A DNA stretch of 16,335 nt, taken from the NCBI GenBank assembly GCA_037969155.1, contig JBBKWW010000054.1, positions 1 through 16,335 of the forward strand, in the 5' to 3' direction. The notes under the pieces are model-generated. The model had not been told where the DNA came from, searched no databases, and worked only from the letters and a program-made list of their open reading frames with translations. Made by a program: the position numbers and the translations under genes. Position 1 is the first letter of the stretch. The number at the start of each line of letters is the position of its first letter. The DNA comes from JAYXXU01 sp037969155. GTDB lineage: Bacteria; Pseudomonadota; Gammaproteobacteria; Pseudomonadales; Moraxellaceae. This document shows, piece by piece, positions 7,970 to 15,453 of the stretch.

Positions 7970-9199
7970 ATGCACCAGACACGCACGACTGCTGCATCCC
8001 GTTGGTCGGGTTCGGCCGGTTTGATTGCACTACAAATTCTGGCCTTCGGCACTCCACTGTTGACCCTGCCGATTTTAAGTCGTGGCTTGGGCGTGGCAGG
8101 CTTCGGGGCGCTGATGCTGGCGCAAAGTCTGGCATTGCTGGCCGCATTGTTCGTTGATGCGGGTCTCAACACCGAGTCCCAGCGACGGGTCAGCAGCAGT
8201 GAAAATCGCACTCAACAGTATCAACACCTGTGGTCAAATCTGGCCGTGCGCGGAGCGCTGGCCGTCTGCGCCACGGTGCTGCTGATCGTACTGAATGCGC
8301 TGTTCGACTGGGTCAGCATGCCGTTGCTGTGTGTGTCACTGTTACAAGTACTGGGGACGCTGGCCTTTCCGCAGTGGTGGTTGATTGCGACCGAACAAGG
8401 CTTGTGGATGGGGATCAGTCTGGTGATTGGTCGGTTGATCTCAGCGCTGGCCGTCTGGCTGTGGGTCAGCACGCCATCGGATATCTTGTGGGCAAGCTTG
8501 GCCTTGTCGTCCTCAAGCCTGCTGGCGGGTGGCTTGCTGTTGCGCCCCGTCTGGCTGCCGTTATGGCGACAGCGCGCCACCTACCACTTGACGCAGCATC
8601 GCGCGTTTTTTCGGCAAATCCAGCCCACCTTGTTCTCAGCTTTTTTTGCTCAGATGAGCAGTAACTTGCCGATTTTGGCACTTGGACAATGGCAGACCTT
8701 GCGACAAGTCGGTTTGTTTAGTGCAGCAGAACGGCTGGTACGAGCGGCGGCGCATCTGAGCACTTATGTTGAACAAATCGTGCTGAGTCGTTTGGCGCAA
8801 CCCGTGTTTGCGCCGACACAGCGGCAGGCTGTGCAACGGCGGGCACTCCTGTGGTTGGCGGCGGCGTTGTTGCTGGCGGTGTTGTGCGGACAGGTGTTGG
8901 CCGCACCACTGGTTAATTTTTTATATGGCGAGGCATTTGCAGCGACAACACCGATTTTGCGGGTATTGCTGCTGTGGCTGGCGCTGTTGATTTTTCGGCG
9001 GGCTTGGGTGTCGTGGACGTGGGCGCTCGCGGCGCAACTGGACAAAATTGCAAAGCTACAATGGTTTGAAACGCTGTTGGTCTGTGGTGCTGCGCTATCT
9101 GGGGCGTTTTGGTATGGTGCTTTGGGCACGGCATGGCTGTTGTGTGCCAGTGAACTGGTGCTGCTGTGTGTTGTCTTCATCGCACGTCAAAGGAGTTGA
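7970..9199 (+). CDS. wzx: Lipid-linked oligosaccharide flippase (Wzx, MOP superfamily)
   Basis: The 409-residue protein is almost entirely membrane segments, about 12 hydrophobic stretches, beginning after a short polar N-terminus with SAGLIALQILAFGTPLLTLP and the ILSRGLGVAGFGALMLAQSL segment typical of Wzx/RfbX proteins. Later landmarks are FPQWWLIATEQ near 125 and a conserved FSAAERLVRAA segment near 245-257, characteristic of polysaccharide flippases. It should move the undecaprenyl-diphosphate repeat unit from the cytoplasmic to the periplasmic face for Wzy. GGAAG lies 8 bases before the ATG, and the gene begins 27 bp after the chain-length gene. The identity as the flippase is well supported; the specific sugar unit is not visible. 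Confidence 0.9.
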   Translation: MHQTRTTAASRWSGSAGLIALQILAFGTPLLTLPILSRGLGVAGFGALMLAQSLALLAALFVDAGLNTESQRRVSSSENRTQQYQHLWSNLAVRGALAVCATVLLIVLNALFDWVSMPLLCVSLLQVLGTLAFPQWWLIATEQGLWMGISLVIGRLISALAVWLWVSTPSDILWASLALSSSSLLAGGLLLRPVWLPLWRQRATYHLTQHRAFFRQIQPTLFSAFFAQMSSNLPILALGQWQTLRQVGLFSAAERLVRAAAHLSTYVEQIVLSRLAQPVFAPTQRQAVQRRALLWLAAALLLAVLCGQVLAAPLVNFLYGEAFAATTPILRVLLLWLALLIFRRAWVSWTWALAAQLDKIAKLQWFETLLVCGAALSGAFWYGALGTAWLLCASELVLLCVVFIARQRS

Positions 9200-9200
9200 T

Positions 9201-10523
9201 ATGAATACCCTTCCGACCCCATCTAGTGTGACGCGCAAACGACCACATCTGGTCATGTTGACCAGCGTTTATGGAGAACATGCGATTGGGGGGGCAGAGC
9301 GGCAAGTGGCGCAGCTTGCACAAGGACTGATTGCGCTGAACTACCGCGTGTCGATTGTGAGTCTGGGTGCGCGGCAGCACCACCACGTCGAGATTGCAGA
9401 GCGGCTGGAGATTTATCAGATCGCGCTGTTTCAATTTTATGATCCGTACCAGCTGCAAGCGAACAGTCAGCCGGTCACAGCTGATGCCGGACTGAAACTG
9501 CTCTGGCATGGCTTGGATGTGTATAACCCCGTCATGGCGGCGCGCTTTGGGTCACTGCTGGATCAACTCAAACCAGACCTCGTGATGACCCATCCGCTAC
9601 AGGGATTTTCCAGTGCGGTCTGGTCAGTGGTGCGTGCCCGTCGATTGCCCCTGATCCACGTCTTGCACGATCATGCGCTGCTCTGCCCGAGCACCACCAT
9701 GACGCGCGGTGATCAGGTCTGTGACGGGTTGTGTTTGCGTTGCCGTAGCTTTGCCAGTGTACGCAAGTGGCTGAGCGTCGCCCCTGATGCGATCATCGCA
9801 CCGTCTGCCAGTGTGTTGGCGCGGCATCAGCAGTTTGGTTGGTTTAATGAAGTACCGATTACGCAAGTGATTGGTAATGCGCTGCCGAGTGGTTGGCCTG
9901 CCGATCAAGCCCGCGCCCTTACGGGTGGGCTGACGGATGCAATGACAGACAGGACAGCACCGATGGTGTTTGGTTTTTTGGGGCGTTTTAACAGTAGCAA
10001 AGGCATCGACACCCTCTACGCCGCATTGCAATACTTGCGAGAAGATGTTTTAAAAAATCCAGCGCTGCGACCAATTGAGGTGCGCATCGCGGGTTACGAT
10101 GAGTCCGGCTGGGCGATGAAACTCAGCCAACTGGGCACAGACACAGGTCATTCACTCAAAGTGGTTTATCTGGGCAAAGTTGCTGCGGCGGCTTTTTTGG
10201 CGGGATTGGATGTATTGATTGTGCCCTCTAAGGCGGCTGAGACGTTTTGTAATGTCGCCATGGAAGCTGCGGCGTGTGGTGTACCGAGTATTGTCAGCGA
10301 TCAAGGCGCATTGCCAGAGCGGGTTCACCACGGCGCAACTGGCTGGATATTTAAGGCGGGGGATGCTGAGCAACTCTATCAACAGATCATTTTGTGCCTA
10401 CAGCATCCTGAACAGATCGAAGACAAAGCACGAGCGGCGTGGGCGTTGCGCGGTGAGAGCGACGCTCAACAGCAAATCGTCGCGTATCATCAAGTGATTC
10501 AACAACTGCTCACAGCGTGCTGA
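9201..10523 (+). CDS. Family-4 glycosyltransferase with internal cysteine cluster
   Basis: The 440-residue GT-B enzyme shows TSVYGEHAIGGAERQV (21-36), the domain junction MVFGFLGRFNSSKGID (255-270) and the donor-binding E-x7-E at E347-E355 (ETFCNVAME), followed by GVPSIVSDQGALPE. Between the lobes, after VLHDHALLCPS, there are four cysteines (C162, C174, C178, C181), a pattern seen in a subset of GT4 enzymes that may hold a metal or form a structural loop. It probably adds a sugar to the lipid-linked unit at the inner face of the membrane. The start at 9201 follows AAAGGAG within the end of wzx, leaving a single base after the wzx stop, so translation is probably coupled. A longer reading frame from 9048 would overlap wzx by 150 bp and is not favoured. 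Donor sugar unknown. Confidence 0.88.
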   Translation: MNTLPTPSSVTRKRPHLVMLTSVYGEHAIGGAERQVAQLAQGLIALNYRVSIVSLGARQHHHVEIAERLEIYQIALFQFYDPYQLQANSQPVTADAGLKLLWHGLDVYNPVMAARFGSLLDQLKPDLVMTHPLQGFSSAVWSVVRARRLPLIHVLHDHALLCPSTTMTRGDQVCDGLCLRCRSFASVRKWLSVAPDAIIAPSASVLARHQQFGWFNEVPITQVIGNALPSGWPADQARALTGGLTDAMTDRTAPMVFGFLGRFNSSKGIDTLYAALQYLREDVLKNPALRPIEVRIAGYDESGWAMKLSQLGTDTGHSLKVVYLGKVAAAAFLAGLDVLIVPSKAAETFCNVAMEAAACGVPSIVSDQGALPERVHHGATGWIFKAGDAEQLYQQIILCLQHPEQIEDKARAAWALRGESDAQQQIVAYHQVIQQLLTAC

Positions 10524-10524
10524 T

Positions 10525-11907
10525 ATGACCGTCAAGACATCCGCACCCGTCGCGTTTAATTGTTGGCTGCCGTTTGATGCTGACACCACCGGATTTTTAC
10601 GCGGCTGGCGCTTGGCGGTACTTGCGGCATTGATGATGTTTTTGCTGATGCAAGTCACGGGCGGGATTGTCCGCTGGCTACTGCCGCCTGCGGCTTATCT
10701 GCCGACGTTGATGATGTTAGGCTGCGTGGTCAGTCTATTGATGGTCGAGTTACTGACCCAGCGCATGCACATTGGCGTGGTGTTTTTGTTGGCACTATTG
10801 GCGTTTGCTTTTGTGATTGGGGTGTTTTCTACGCCGCGTATTGTGCAGCCGATTTTTGCGCTCTGGGTATTTGTGCCGGTGTATTTTGGCATGGTCGCAG
10901 CGCCATTGGCGTTTCAGCCGCATCGTTATAAATCAGCGATTTTACTCAGCTTGGCGATTCTGTGTGCAGGCGGTGTGGTGGTACACAATTCTGTTGCCTA
11001 TCCTTGGGTTGGTCTATCGTATGAGGTGGCAGGCGTTGAGGTGGCGGGCGCGCGCGAGTGGGTGGCCGCAGGCAAGCAACGCCTGTCTGGACTCGCCCGC
11101 TCGTCATTCGATGTGGCGGGTCAGATCCTGATTTTTGTATCGCTGGTCGCGTTAAGTACCCGTTTGCTGGTTTGGCGGCTGCTGCTGTGGGGCTTGGGGG
11201 CGTATGCGATTTCGCTATCCACCTCAAAAGGGGTGTTTTTAAGCCTGCTCATGGTGGTGGTCACGGTGGAATTGCTGCGTTATCGGGTGGCGTGGGGCGT
11301 GCGGGGCGTGCTTGCATTGGGCTATGTGTGGTTACTGGCACCACCGATTTTAGGCTGGAGCAAAGACTGGACGGAGCTGGCGCGCACGGATATTAATCAC
11401 CCGTTGTACGGCTCATTTATTGATCGTATGCATGACATGTGGCCTCGTGCGCTGGAACTGATCACAGAACATGGTTATTTTATTTTTGGGCGGGGCTTGG
11501 GTGGGCTGGGCGTGCCGGTCGGTATGTTTGAACCCAAACTGGCCAATGCCGGTGACAATTTATTTGTCTATCTGCTGGTGATTTTTGGGGTGTTGGCGAT
11601 TCCGCTGATGTTACTCGGCTTAGTGGTGCTGCTGCGGATGTGCAGTTATCTGCAACATACGGCCGTGCAGCAAGCCTTACTGCTGGCTGTTGCCATCATC
11701 TGGTACGGTGGCGTGAGTAATATTTTGGAGCATGCGGTGATGGCCTTGGCATTTGGCATGGTCTGCCGCACCATCGCTAGTTTTTTGGCGGGGGCATTCG
11801 AACCACCTGCTGCCCCAACCGAAACGCATGCACATCCCGTAGCATCTGCTCAGGTGCTGCCACATGGGTCGAGCCCGCCGATGCCAAACGACTCCGATCA
11901 CCGTTAA
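10525..11907 (+). CDS. wzy: Polysaccharide polymerase (Wzy / O-antigen-ligase-like membrane protein)
   Basis: The 460-residue protein is an integral membrane protein with about 10-12 hydrophobic spans between 28 and 425. Features of the Wzy_C family are a periplasmic loop containing REWVAAGKQRLSGLARSSFD (177-196), the following SLSTSKGVFLSLL segment (230-242), and late in the protein ANAGDNLFVYLLVIFGVLAI (340-359), the D-N-L-x-x-x-L-L pattern of this family. It joins repeat units at the periplasmic face; its place beside wzx, the chain-length gene and wcaJ favours polymerase over ligase. The start is one base after the upstream stop with no strong ribosome site, suggesting coupling. The last 43 codons, a polar Pro/His/Ser tail from about residue 418, lie antisense to the end of the phosphotransferase gene and may be a run-on extension. 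Confidence 0.85.
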   Translation: MTVKTSAPVAFNCWLPFDADTTGFLRGWRLAVLAALMMFLLMQVTGGIVRWLLPPAAYLPTLMMLGCVVSLLMVELLTQRMHIGVVFLLALLAFAFVIGVFSTPRIVQPIFALWVFVPVYFGMVAAPLAFQPHRYKSAILLSLAILCAGGVVVHNSVAYPWVGLSYEVAGVEVAGAREWVAAGKQRLSGLARSSFDVAGQILIFVSLVALSTRLLVWRLLLWGLGAYAISLSTSKGVFLSLLMVVVTVELLRYRVAWGVRGVLALGYVWLLAPPILGWSKDWTELARTDINHPLYGSFIDRMHDMWPRALELITEHGYFIFGRGLGGLGVPVGMFEPKLANAGDNLFVYLLVIFGVLAIPLMLLGLVVLLRMCSYLQHTAVQQALLLAVAIIWYGGVSNILEHAVMALAFGMVCRTIASFLAGAFEPPAAPTETHAHPVASAQVLPHGSSPPMPNDSDHR

Positions 11908-13594
11908 GCTGCACGGTATAATCCGCGTGATCTGTCAACACACTCAAGCGATCACGCCGATCACCGCGCCGAAATAAGACCTGCTCAGTCGCATGCTGCC
12001 GCTCACCCCACAATACACCAGACCAGACGCTCTGGCAGTGCTGACCGCTGACGTGCTGGATCAGCGTGTGATAGACATCTGTCTGCTGCGCCAACTGTGG
12101 TTGTGCTGCTTGCTGTGTGGATTGGCGCGTATCCATCACAATCAGTGGCACATGCGCTGGCGCACGCACCACGCCCGAACGCTGGATTTCCTGCGCCTGC
12201 AACGGCACCATGGCATGGTGATCACCCACTATCAGCAACACCCCATCGTTAAAAAACCCTGCCCGCTCAAGCTGCTGATAAAACTCGGCAACCGACTGAT
12301 CCATATAAGTAAAAGCGGCCTGTTGTGATGCCTCGCCCGTTTCGGGATTGATAAACGGATGATGGGTACTCACGGTTTTAATAAAATAAAATGCAGGCTG
12401 CGGCTGTACCAAGATTTTTTGGGCAGCATCTTGGAGTAACAGCGCGTCCGGCACTGAATTAAAGTGAAAGCGGGGCTGCCCGACAAACGCCGGATTATCC
12501 GCCCCGAGTACCTCAGCAAAGCCCAACTGCCGCGCCCAGTCGCCGGTCTGCGAAAACGACAACTCGGAACTGGTTAAAAAACTCGTATGATAGCCCAAAC
12601 GCCCCAAACGCTGCGGCAGGCTGTCCTCAACCTGCCAAAAGCCCTGAAACGACGTGCCGCCATCAGCCTGACCTGCACCGACCGGCGGCAATGGAAATCG
12701 GCCGGTCAACAGCGAGATTTCACCATCTTCGGTGGTAAAGCCATTGGCATAAAAATTCGGGTAATAGCGATAGCGCTGCGCCAACTGATCCAGCGCAGGT
12801 GTCCAATTTTGAACGCCTGAAAACAACTGACTGTGCACGCTCGACCATGATTCGATCATCAGAATCACGATTTTTTGTGGGGGCTGAATCCCTGTGTCTT
12901 GCTGACAGTACGCGATAGGTGCGCGAACGGTTTGCCGAAATTCAGCCGAGTACGCGCGGGTTGCGGCATGCGCTTGGACTTGATGCTCAAATACATTTTC
13001 GTACAACCATGCATGGCTATACTGTTCACTACCACGCAACCCAAAACTCACCGCACCCAATAGCACCAGCAGCAACGCCAAAGACGCACACCCCACTCGC
13101 CACTGGCGAAACAGCGGCTGCTTGGCATACTGACGCAGCGCCCAACCCAGCAGCCAGATGCTGACCAAGCCAAGCACACACAGCAATAGTAAAACACCCG
13201 CACGGCCATACGCCAATGCAGACAAATAACCAAGCGTTGCACCGGCGTATTTTTGAGTATCCACCAAGTTCAGGTGATTATTAAAATTAAATAAAACAAT
13301 TATATCAGCACAATAGATGATATACAGCACACTAGTCAGCACTAAGCCTAGCGCAGATCGCCACGTTTTTCCCAAGCTAGACCACAGCAACAGCGCAAGC
13401 AACGGCAGCATAATCACGGCATCGTGCAGCCAGACGCGCTGTAACCCCAGCCACCAGTCGCCGGTCAGATGCCCCAAGTGACGACTGATCCAAACCGCCT
13501 TAAAGCCCCAAGGCAAACAGACCAATACGGCCGCCAATATCGCCAAAACCACATACAATAGTGGCGGTCGATGATAAGAAAAAGGAGTTGACAT
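11777..13594 (-). CDS. LTA-synthase-like membrane phosphotransferase (sulfatase fold; phosphoglycerol-transferase type)
   Basis: The 605-residue protein has five N-terminal membrane spans (about 11-30, 59-72, 81-103, 131-153, 169-186) and a periplasmic alkaline-phosphatase/sulfatase domain (about 238-510), the build of LtaS and OpgB-like enzymes. Visible active-site elements: metal ligand E248 in VILMIESW, nucleophile T288 in FTTEDGE (T-x-D-x-E as in LtaS), H411/H412 in STHHPF, and D458/H459 in VGDHHAM. Relatives move glycerol-1-phosphate, or in cousins phosphoethanolamine, from phospholipid to glycans. Gram-negative members usually decorate periplasmic glucans or surface polysaccharide, and its place in this locus suggests the exopolysaccharide as acceptor. 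It follows manC by 58 bp on the same strand and may be co-transcribed. The ATG has no clear ribosome site. Its last 43 codons are antisense to wzy. Acceptor and donor are inferred. Confidence 0.87.
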   Translation of the reverse strand: MSTPFSYHRPPLLYVVLAILAAVLVCLPWGFKAVWISRHLGHLTGDWWLGLQRVWLHDAVIMLPLLALLLWSSLGKTWRSALGLVLTSVLYIIYCADIIVLFNFNNHLNLVDTQKYAGATLGYLSALAYGRAGVLLLLCVLGLVSIWLLGWALRQYAKQPLFRQWRVGCASLALLLVLLGAVSFGLRGSEQYSHAWLYENVFEHQVQAHAATRAYSAEFRQTVRAPIAYCQQDTGIQPPQKIVILMIESWSSVHSQLFSGVQNWTPALDQLAQRYRYYPNFYANGFTTEDGEISLLTGRFPLPPVGAGQADGGTSFQGFWQVEDSLPQRLGRLGYHTSFLTSSELSFSQTGDWARQLGFAEVLGADNPAFVGQPRFHFNSVPDALLLQDAAQKILVQPQPAFYFIKTVSTHHPFINPETGEASQQAAFTYMDQSVAEFYQQLERAGFFNDGVLLIVGDHHAMVPLQAQEIQRSGVVRAPAHVPLIVMDTRQSTQQAAQPQLAQQTDVYHTLIQHVSGQHCQSVWSGVLWGERQHATEQVLFRRGDRRDRLSVLTDHADYTVQLNGDRSRLASAGSTHVAAPEQMLRDVHAFRLGQQVVRMPPPKN

Positions 13595-13652
13595 GATCTA
13601 GCAGCATCCGTGCAGTAAAATTCAGTGTACTCAGCTAAATTGACCGCATGAA

Positions 13653-15077
13653 TCAGGGTAAATTACGTCCATAAATATCAGTAAACCGCACAATATCATC
13701 TTCACCCAAGTAACCCCCGACCTGCACCTCAATCATCACACAATCAATAATGCCAGGGTTGGTCAGTCGATGGGTCTGTCCGGCAGGAATATACGTGGAC
13801 TGATTGGGGTGGATCAGCCGCTCCTCGTCGCCGTTCACGACCTTGGCCACACCAGACACCACCACCCAATGCTCACTGCGATGATGGTGCATTTGCAAAG
13901 ACAGGCTTTCACCGGCTTTGACCACGATACGTTTAATTTTAAAACCCTCGCCTTCCTCAAGCGTGGTGTAGGTTCCCCAAGGTCGAAACACCGTACGATG
14001 CAACTGATACAACTCGCTGTTTTGTGCCTTCAATTGATCAACGATCTGCTTCACGTCTTGGCTGCGTGATCGGTCTGCGATCAACAACGCGTCTGGTGTA
14101 TCGACGATCATCAGATCCTGCACACCAATCGTGGCGATCAAACGATTCGATTCATCGCTTCTGATATAGCAATCTTGGGTATCATGCATCAACACATTGG
14201 CTTCGATTTGGTTGCCTGCTGCATCAGGCGGTGTTAGTTCACTGAGTGATGCCCAAGAGCCGATGTCACTCCAACCCAGATCACAGGCCACCACGGAGAC
14301 CTGCGTGGATTTTTCCATCACCGCATAGTCAATCGAGATGTCCTCCGCCTGTCCAAACAGATCGGCGGGCAACTGCGCCACGTCGGACTGCATGTCGAGC
14401 GTCATCACACAGGCATCGATGGTGGACTTCAATGCCGGATGGTGTTGTTCGATTTCTCGTAGCAGTGTCTCCGCAGTCGCACAGAACATCCCTGCATTCC
14501 AGAGAAAGCGGCCGGAATCCAGATACGCAGCAGCGGTCTGTGCGTCAGGTTTTTCGACAAACTGCAGCACCGTGCTGCCTTCTGCTTCGATATAACCGTA
14601 GCCCGTCTCAGGTCGATCCGGTTGAATCCCGAACGTCACAATACGGCCTTGCTGGGCGAGCTGTTGCGCCTGCTGCACAGCGGAGATGAAGCCTGCTTGA
14701 TCCAAAATCACATGGTCAGCCGACAGCACTAGCATGGTGTGATGCTCACCAAATTTTTTGACGATGTACGCTGCTGCTGCCGCAATTGCGGGTGCAGTGT
14801 TGCGTCCAACCGGCTCTAACAGATAGTGCGCTTGCACAGTCAGCTGACCAGCGACTTTCAGGGCTTGCTTACACGCATCTTTGGTTAAAAACAGTAGATT
14901 GTGGTTGGTCACAGTCAATACATCGGTCACCTGTGGCAAACCGATTGAGCGCACAAATGTCTTTTCGATCAGGCTTTGCTGATCAGCGAGCCGAATAAAC
15001 GGCTTTGGATACAGGGCTCTGGACACTGGCCATAGACGCGAACCCGTGCCACCTGAAATAATCACAGGAATAAGCAT
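13653..15077 (-). CDS. manC: Mannose-1-phosphate guanylyltransferase / mannose-6-phosphate isomerase (bifunctional)
   Basis: This 474-residue cytoplasmic enzyme makes GDP-mannose from mannose-1-phosphate and GTP and also interconverts fructose- and mannose-6-phosphate. The N-terminal nucleotidyltransferase domain (1 to about 285) has the signature ISGGTGSRLWPVSR with YPKPF (8-27), EPVGRNTAPAIA (88-99), LSADHVI and FVEKP (173-177). The C-terminal cupin-type isomerase domain (about 363-470) has RPWGTYTTLEEG and the metal site QMHHHRSEHW (395-404), with PAGQTHRL near 431. Length matches the ManC/AlgA/XanB group (470-485). The ATG at 15077 has AAGG 8 bases upstream; a GTG three codons earlier overlaps that site. 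It should feed the locus glycosyltransferases; phosphomannomutase, needed to complete the path, is not in the window. A possible promoter lies at 15159-15188. Confidence 0.95.
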   Translation of the reverse strand: MLIPVIISGGTGSRLWPVSRALYPKPFIRLADQQSLIEKTFVRSIGLPQVTDVLTVTNHNLLFLTKDACKQALKVAGQLTVQAHYLLEPVGRNTAPAIAAAAAYIVKKFGEHHTMLVLSADHVILDQAGFISAVQQAQQLAQQGRIVTFGIQPDRPETGYGYIEAEGSTVLQFVEKPDAQTAAAYLDSGRFLWNAGMFCATAETLLREIEQHHPALKSTIDACVMTLDMQSDVAQLPADLFGQAEDISIDYAVMEKSTQVSVVACDLGWSDIGSWASLSELTPPDAAGNQIEANVLMHDTQDCYIRSDESNRLIATIGVQDLMIVDTPDALLIADRSRSQDVKQIVDQLKAQNSELYQLHRTVFRPWGTYTTLEEGEGFKIKRIVVKAGESLSLQMHHHRSEHWVVVSGVAKVVNGDEERLIHPNQSTYIPAGQTHRLTNPGIIDCVMIEVQVGGYLGEDDIVRFTDIYGRNLP

Positions 15078-15116
15078 AGATATCACCTTGTTCTGAATGC
15101 AAAAAGAGGCTTGGTC

Positions 15117-15245
15117 TCAACCTTGTAGTCGCGGCTTCCAGCCTACTGACCTAGTTTGAGCATACCGCTCGACTTGGTCATTTGCCAAGCCATTTTGATC
15201 GACCCAATACACCTTTGAGCGAAATCCATGCTGCTGACACAACAT
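15117..15245 (-). other. Unrecognised short reading frame, possible remnant
   Basis: Reading 15245 down to 15117 gives 42 residues, MLCQQHGFRSKVYWVDQNGL followed by a polar stretch ending KPRLQG and a stop. The composition looks protein-like, but I do not recognise it and see no ribosome site. Upstream, a different frame is open from about 15330 through the hexanucleotide repeat to SEIEVVLF, and a one-base change near 15247-15250 would join the two, so this may be the end of a decayed gene. The 376-bp stretch 15078-15453 holds nothing else larger than this. Chance reading frame remains quite possible. Confidence 0.2.
15159..15188 (-). promoter_or_regulatory. Candidate sigma-70 promoter upstream of manC
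   Basis: On the minus strand, TTGGCA (15188-15183; 5 of 6 to consensus) and TATGCT (15164-15159; 4 of 6) are 18 bases apart, placing a start about 75 bp upstream of the manC ATG. The -35 sits in a short CTTGG/CCAAG inverted repeat (about 15174-15189). Pattern match only; it would serve manC and perhaps the phosphotransferase gene. Confidence 0.35.
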
Positions 15246-15308
15246 CTGAACAAGACAACTTCAATCTCACTCGCAGTCGCAGTCGCAGTCGCAGTCGCAG
15301 TCGCTTGA
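15228..15308 (+). other. Possible 26-residue hydrophobic micro-ORF made by the hexanucleotide repeat
   Basis: The plus-strand ATG at 15228 reads MLLTQHLNKTTSISL and then five to six Ala-Val pairs before a TGA at 15306-15308. The basic residue followed by a hydrophobic run resembles a signal peptide or single membrane span. Only a weak GAG lies upstream. The repeat is a multiple of three, so copy-number change would lengthen or shorten the hydrophobic run without changing frame. No evidence that it is expressed; it may be chance. Confidence 0.15.
15271..15304. repeat. Hexanucleotide tandem repeat TCGCAG, 5.7 copies
   Basis: Five perfect TCGCAG units run from 15271 to 15300, followed by TCGC. 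It is a perfect microsatellite prone to slippage. It lies about 195 bp upstream of manC and 85 bp beyond the candidate manC promoter -35, inside a gene-poor stretch. Copy number may vary between isolates. Confidence 0.9.
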
Positions 15309-15315
15309 TACCATT

Positions 15316-15405
15316 TTAAAACTTCGCCATCTGACGCAGCGTATCGTCTTTTTTCACATAATGATGATACAACGCCGCACCCGCATGGCCGGCAATAAAA
15401 AAGCC
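15316..15405 (-). pseudogene. C-terminal remnant of a cytochrome b561 (CybB family)
   Basis: On the minus strand, 15405-15316 reads 29 residues beginning GFFIAGHAGAALYHHYV and continuing KKDDTLRQMAKF to a stop. This matches the end of bacterial di-haem cytochrome b561 proteins, where the last haem-ligand His, the Ala-rich segment, the His-His pair and (K/R)DDTL(R)xM are conserved. Intact relatives are about 175-190 residues with four membrane spans. Here nothing upstream continues the family: the frame runs directly into the terminator hairpin behind kbp, so the rest has been deleted. It is a fossil of a gene once located here, and not a functional protein. Confidence 0.75.
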
Positions 15406-15424
15406 CTCTTCCAAGAAGAGGGCT
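15397..15424 (-). terminator. Rho-independent terminator of the kbp-like gene
   Basis: On the minus strand a perfect 9-bp stem, AGCCCTCTT / AAGAGGGCT with a 5-base loop (15402-15424), is followed by a run of six T (15402-15397). It lies 30 bp past the stop of the LysM gene, so it ends that transcript. Its T-run is also the first codons of the b561 remnant. Confidence 0.88.
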
Positions 15425-15453
15425 ATTGACGCACAGAAGACAATCTTTTTGGT

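Noticed and set aside
9048..9200. Upstream extension of the third glycosyltransferase reading frame
   Set aside because: It would overlap wzx by about 150 bp and adds unrelated residues; the ATG at 9201 has a strong ribosome site and a normal domain start.
11058..11396. Alternative-frame ORFs inside wzy, wzx and the glycosyltransferase genes
   Set aside because: They lack family motifs and ribosome sites and lie opposite or out of frame to well-supported genes; shadows of coding bias.
11925..11957. Perfect 8-bp inverted repeat GCGTGATC / GATCACGC with 17-base loop, 17 bp after the wzy stop
   Set aside because: No T-run follows on either strand, the loop is long, and it lies inside the phosphotransferase coding sequence; not called as a terminator.
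15271..15304. CRISPR-like repeat array
   Set aside because: Six-base units directly adjoining without spacers; it is a microsatellite.
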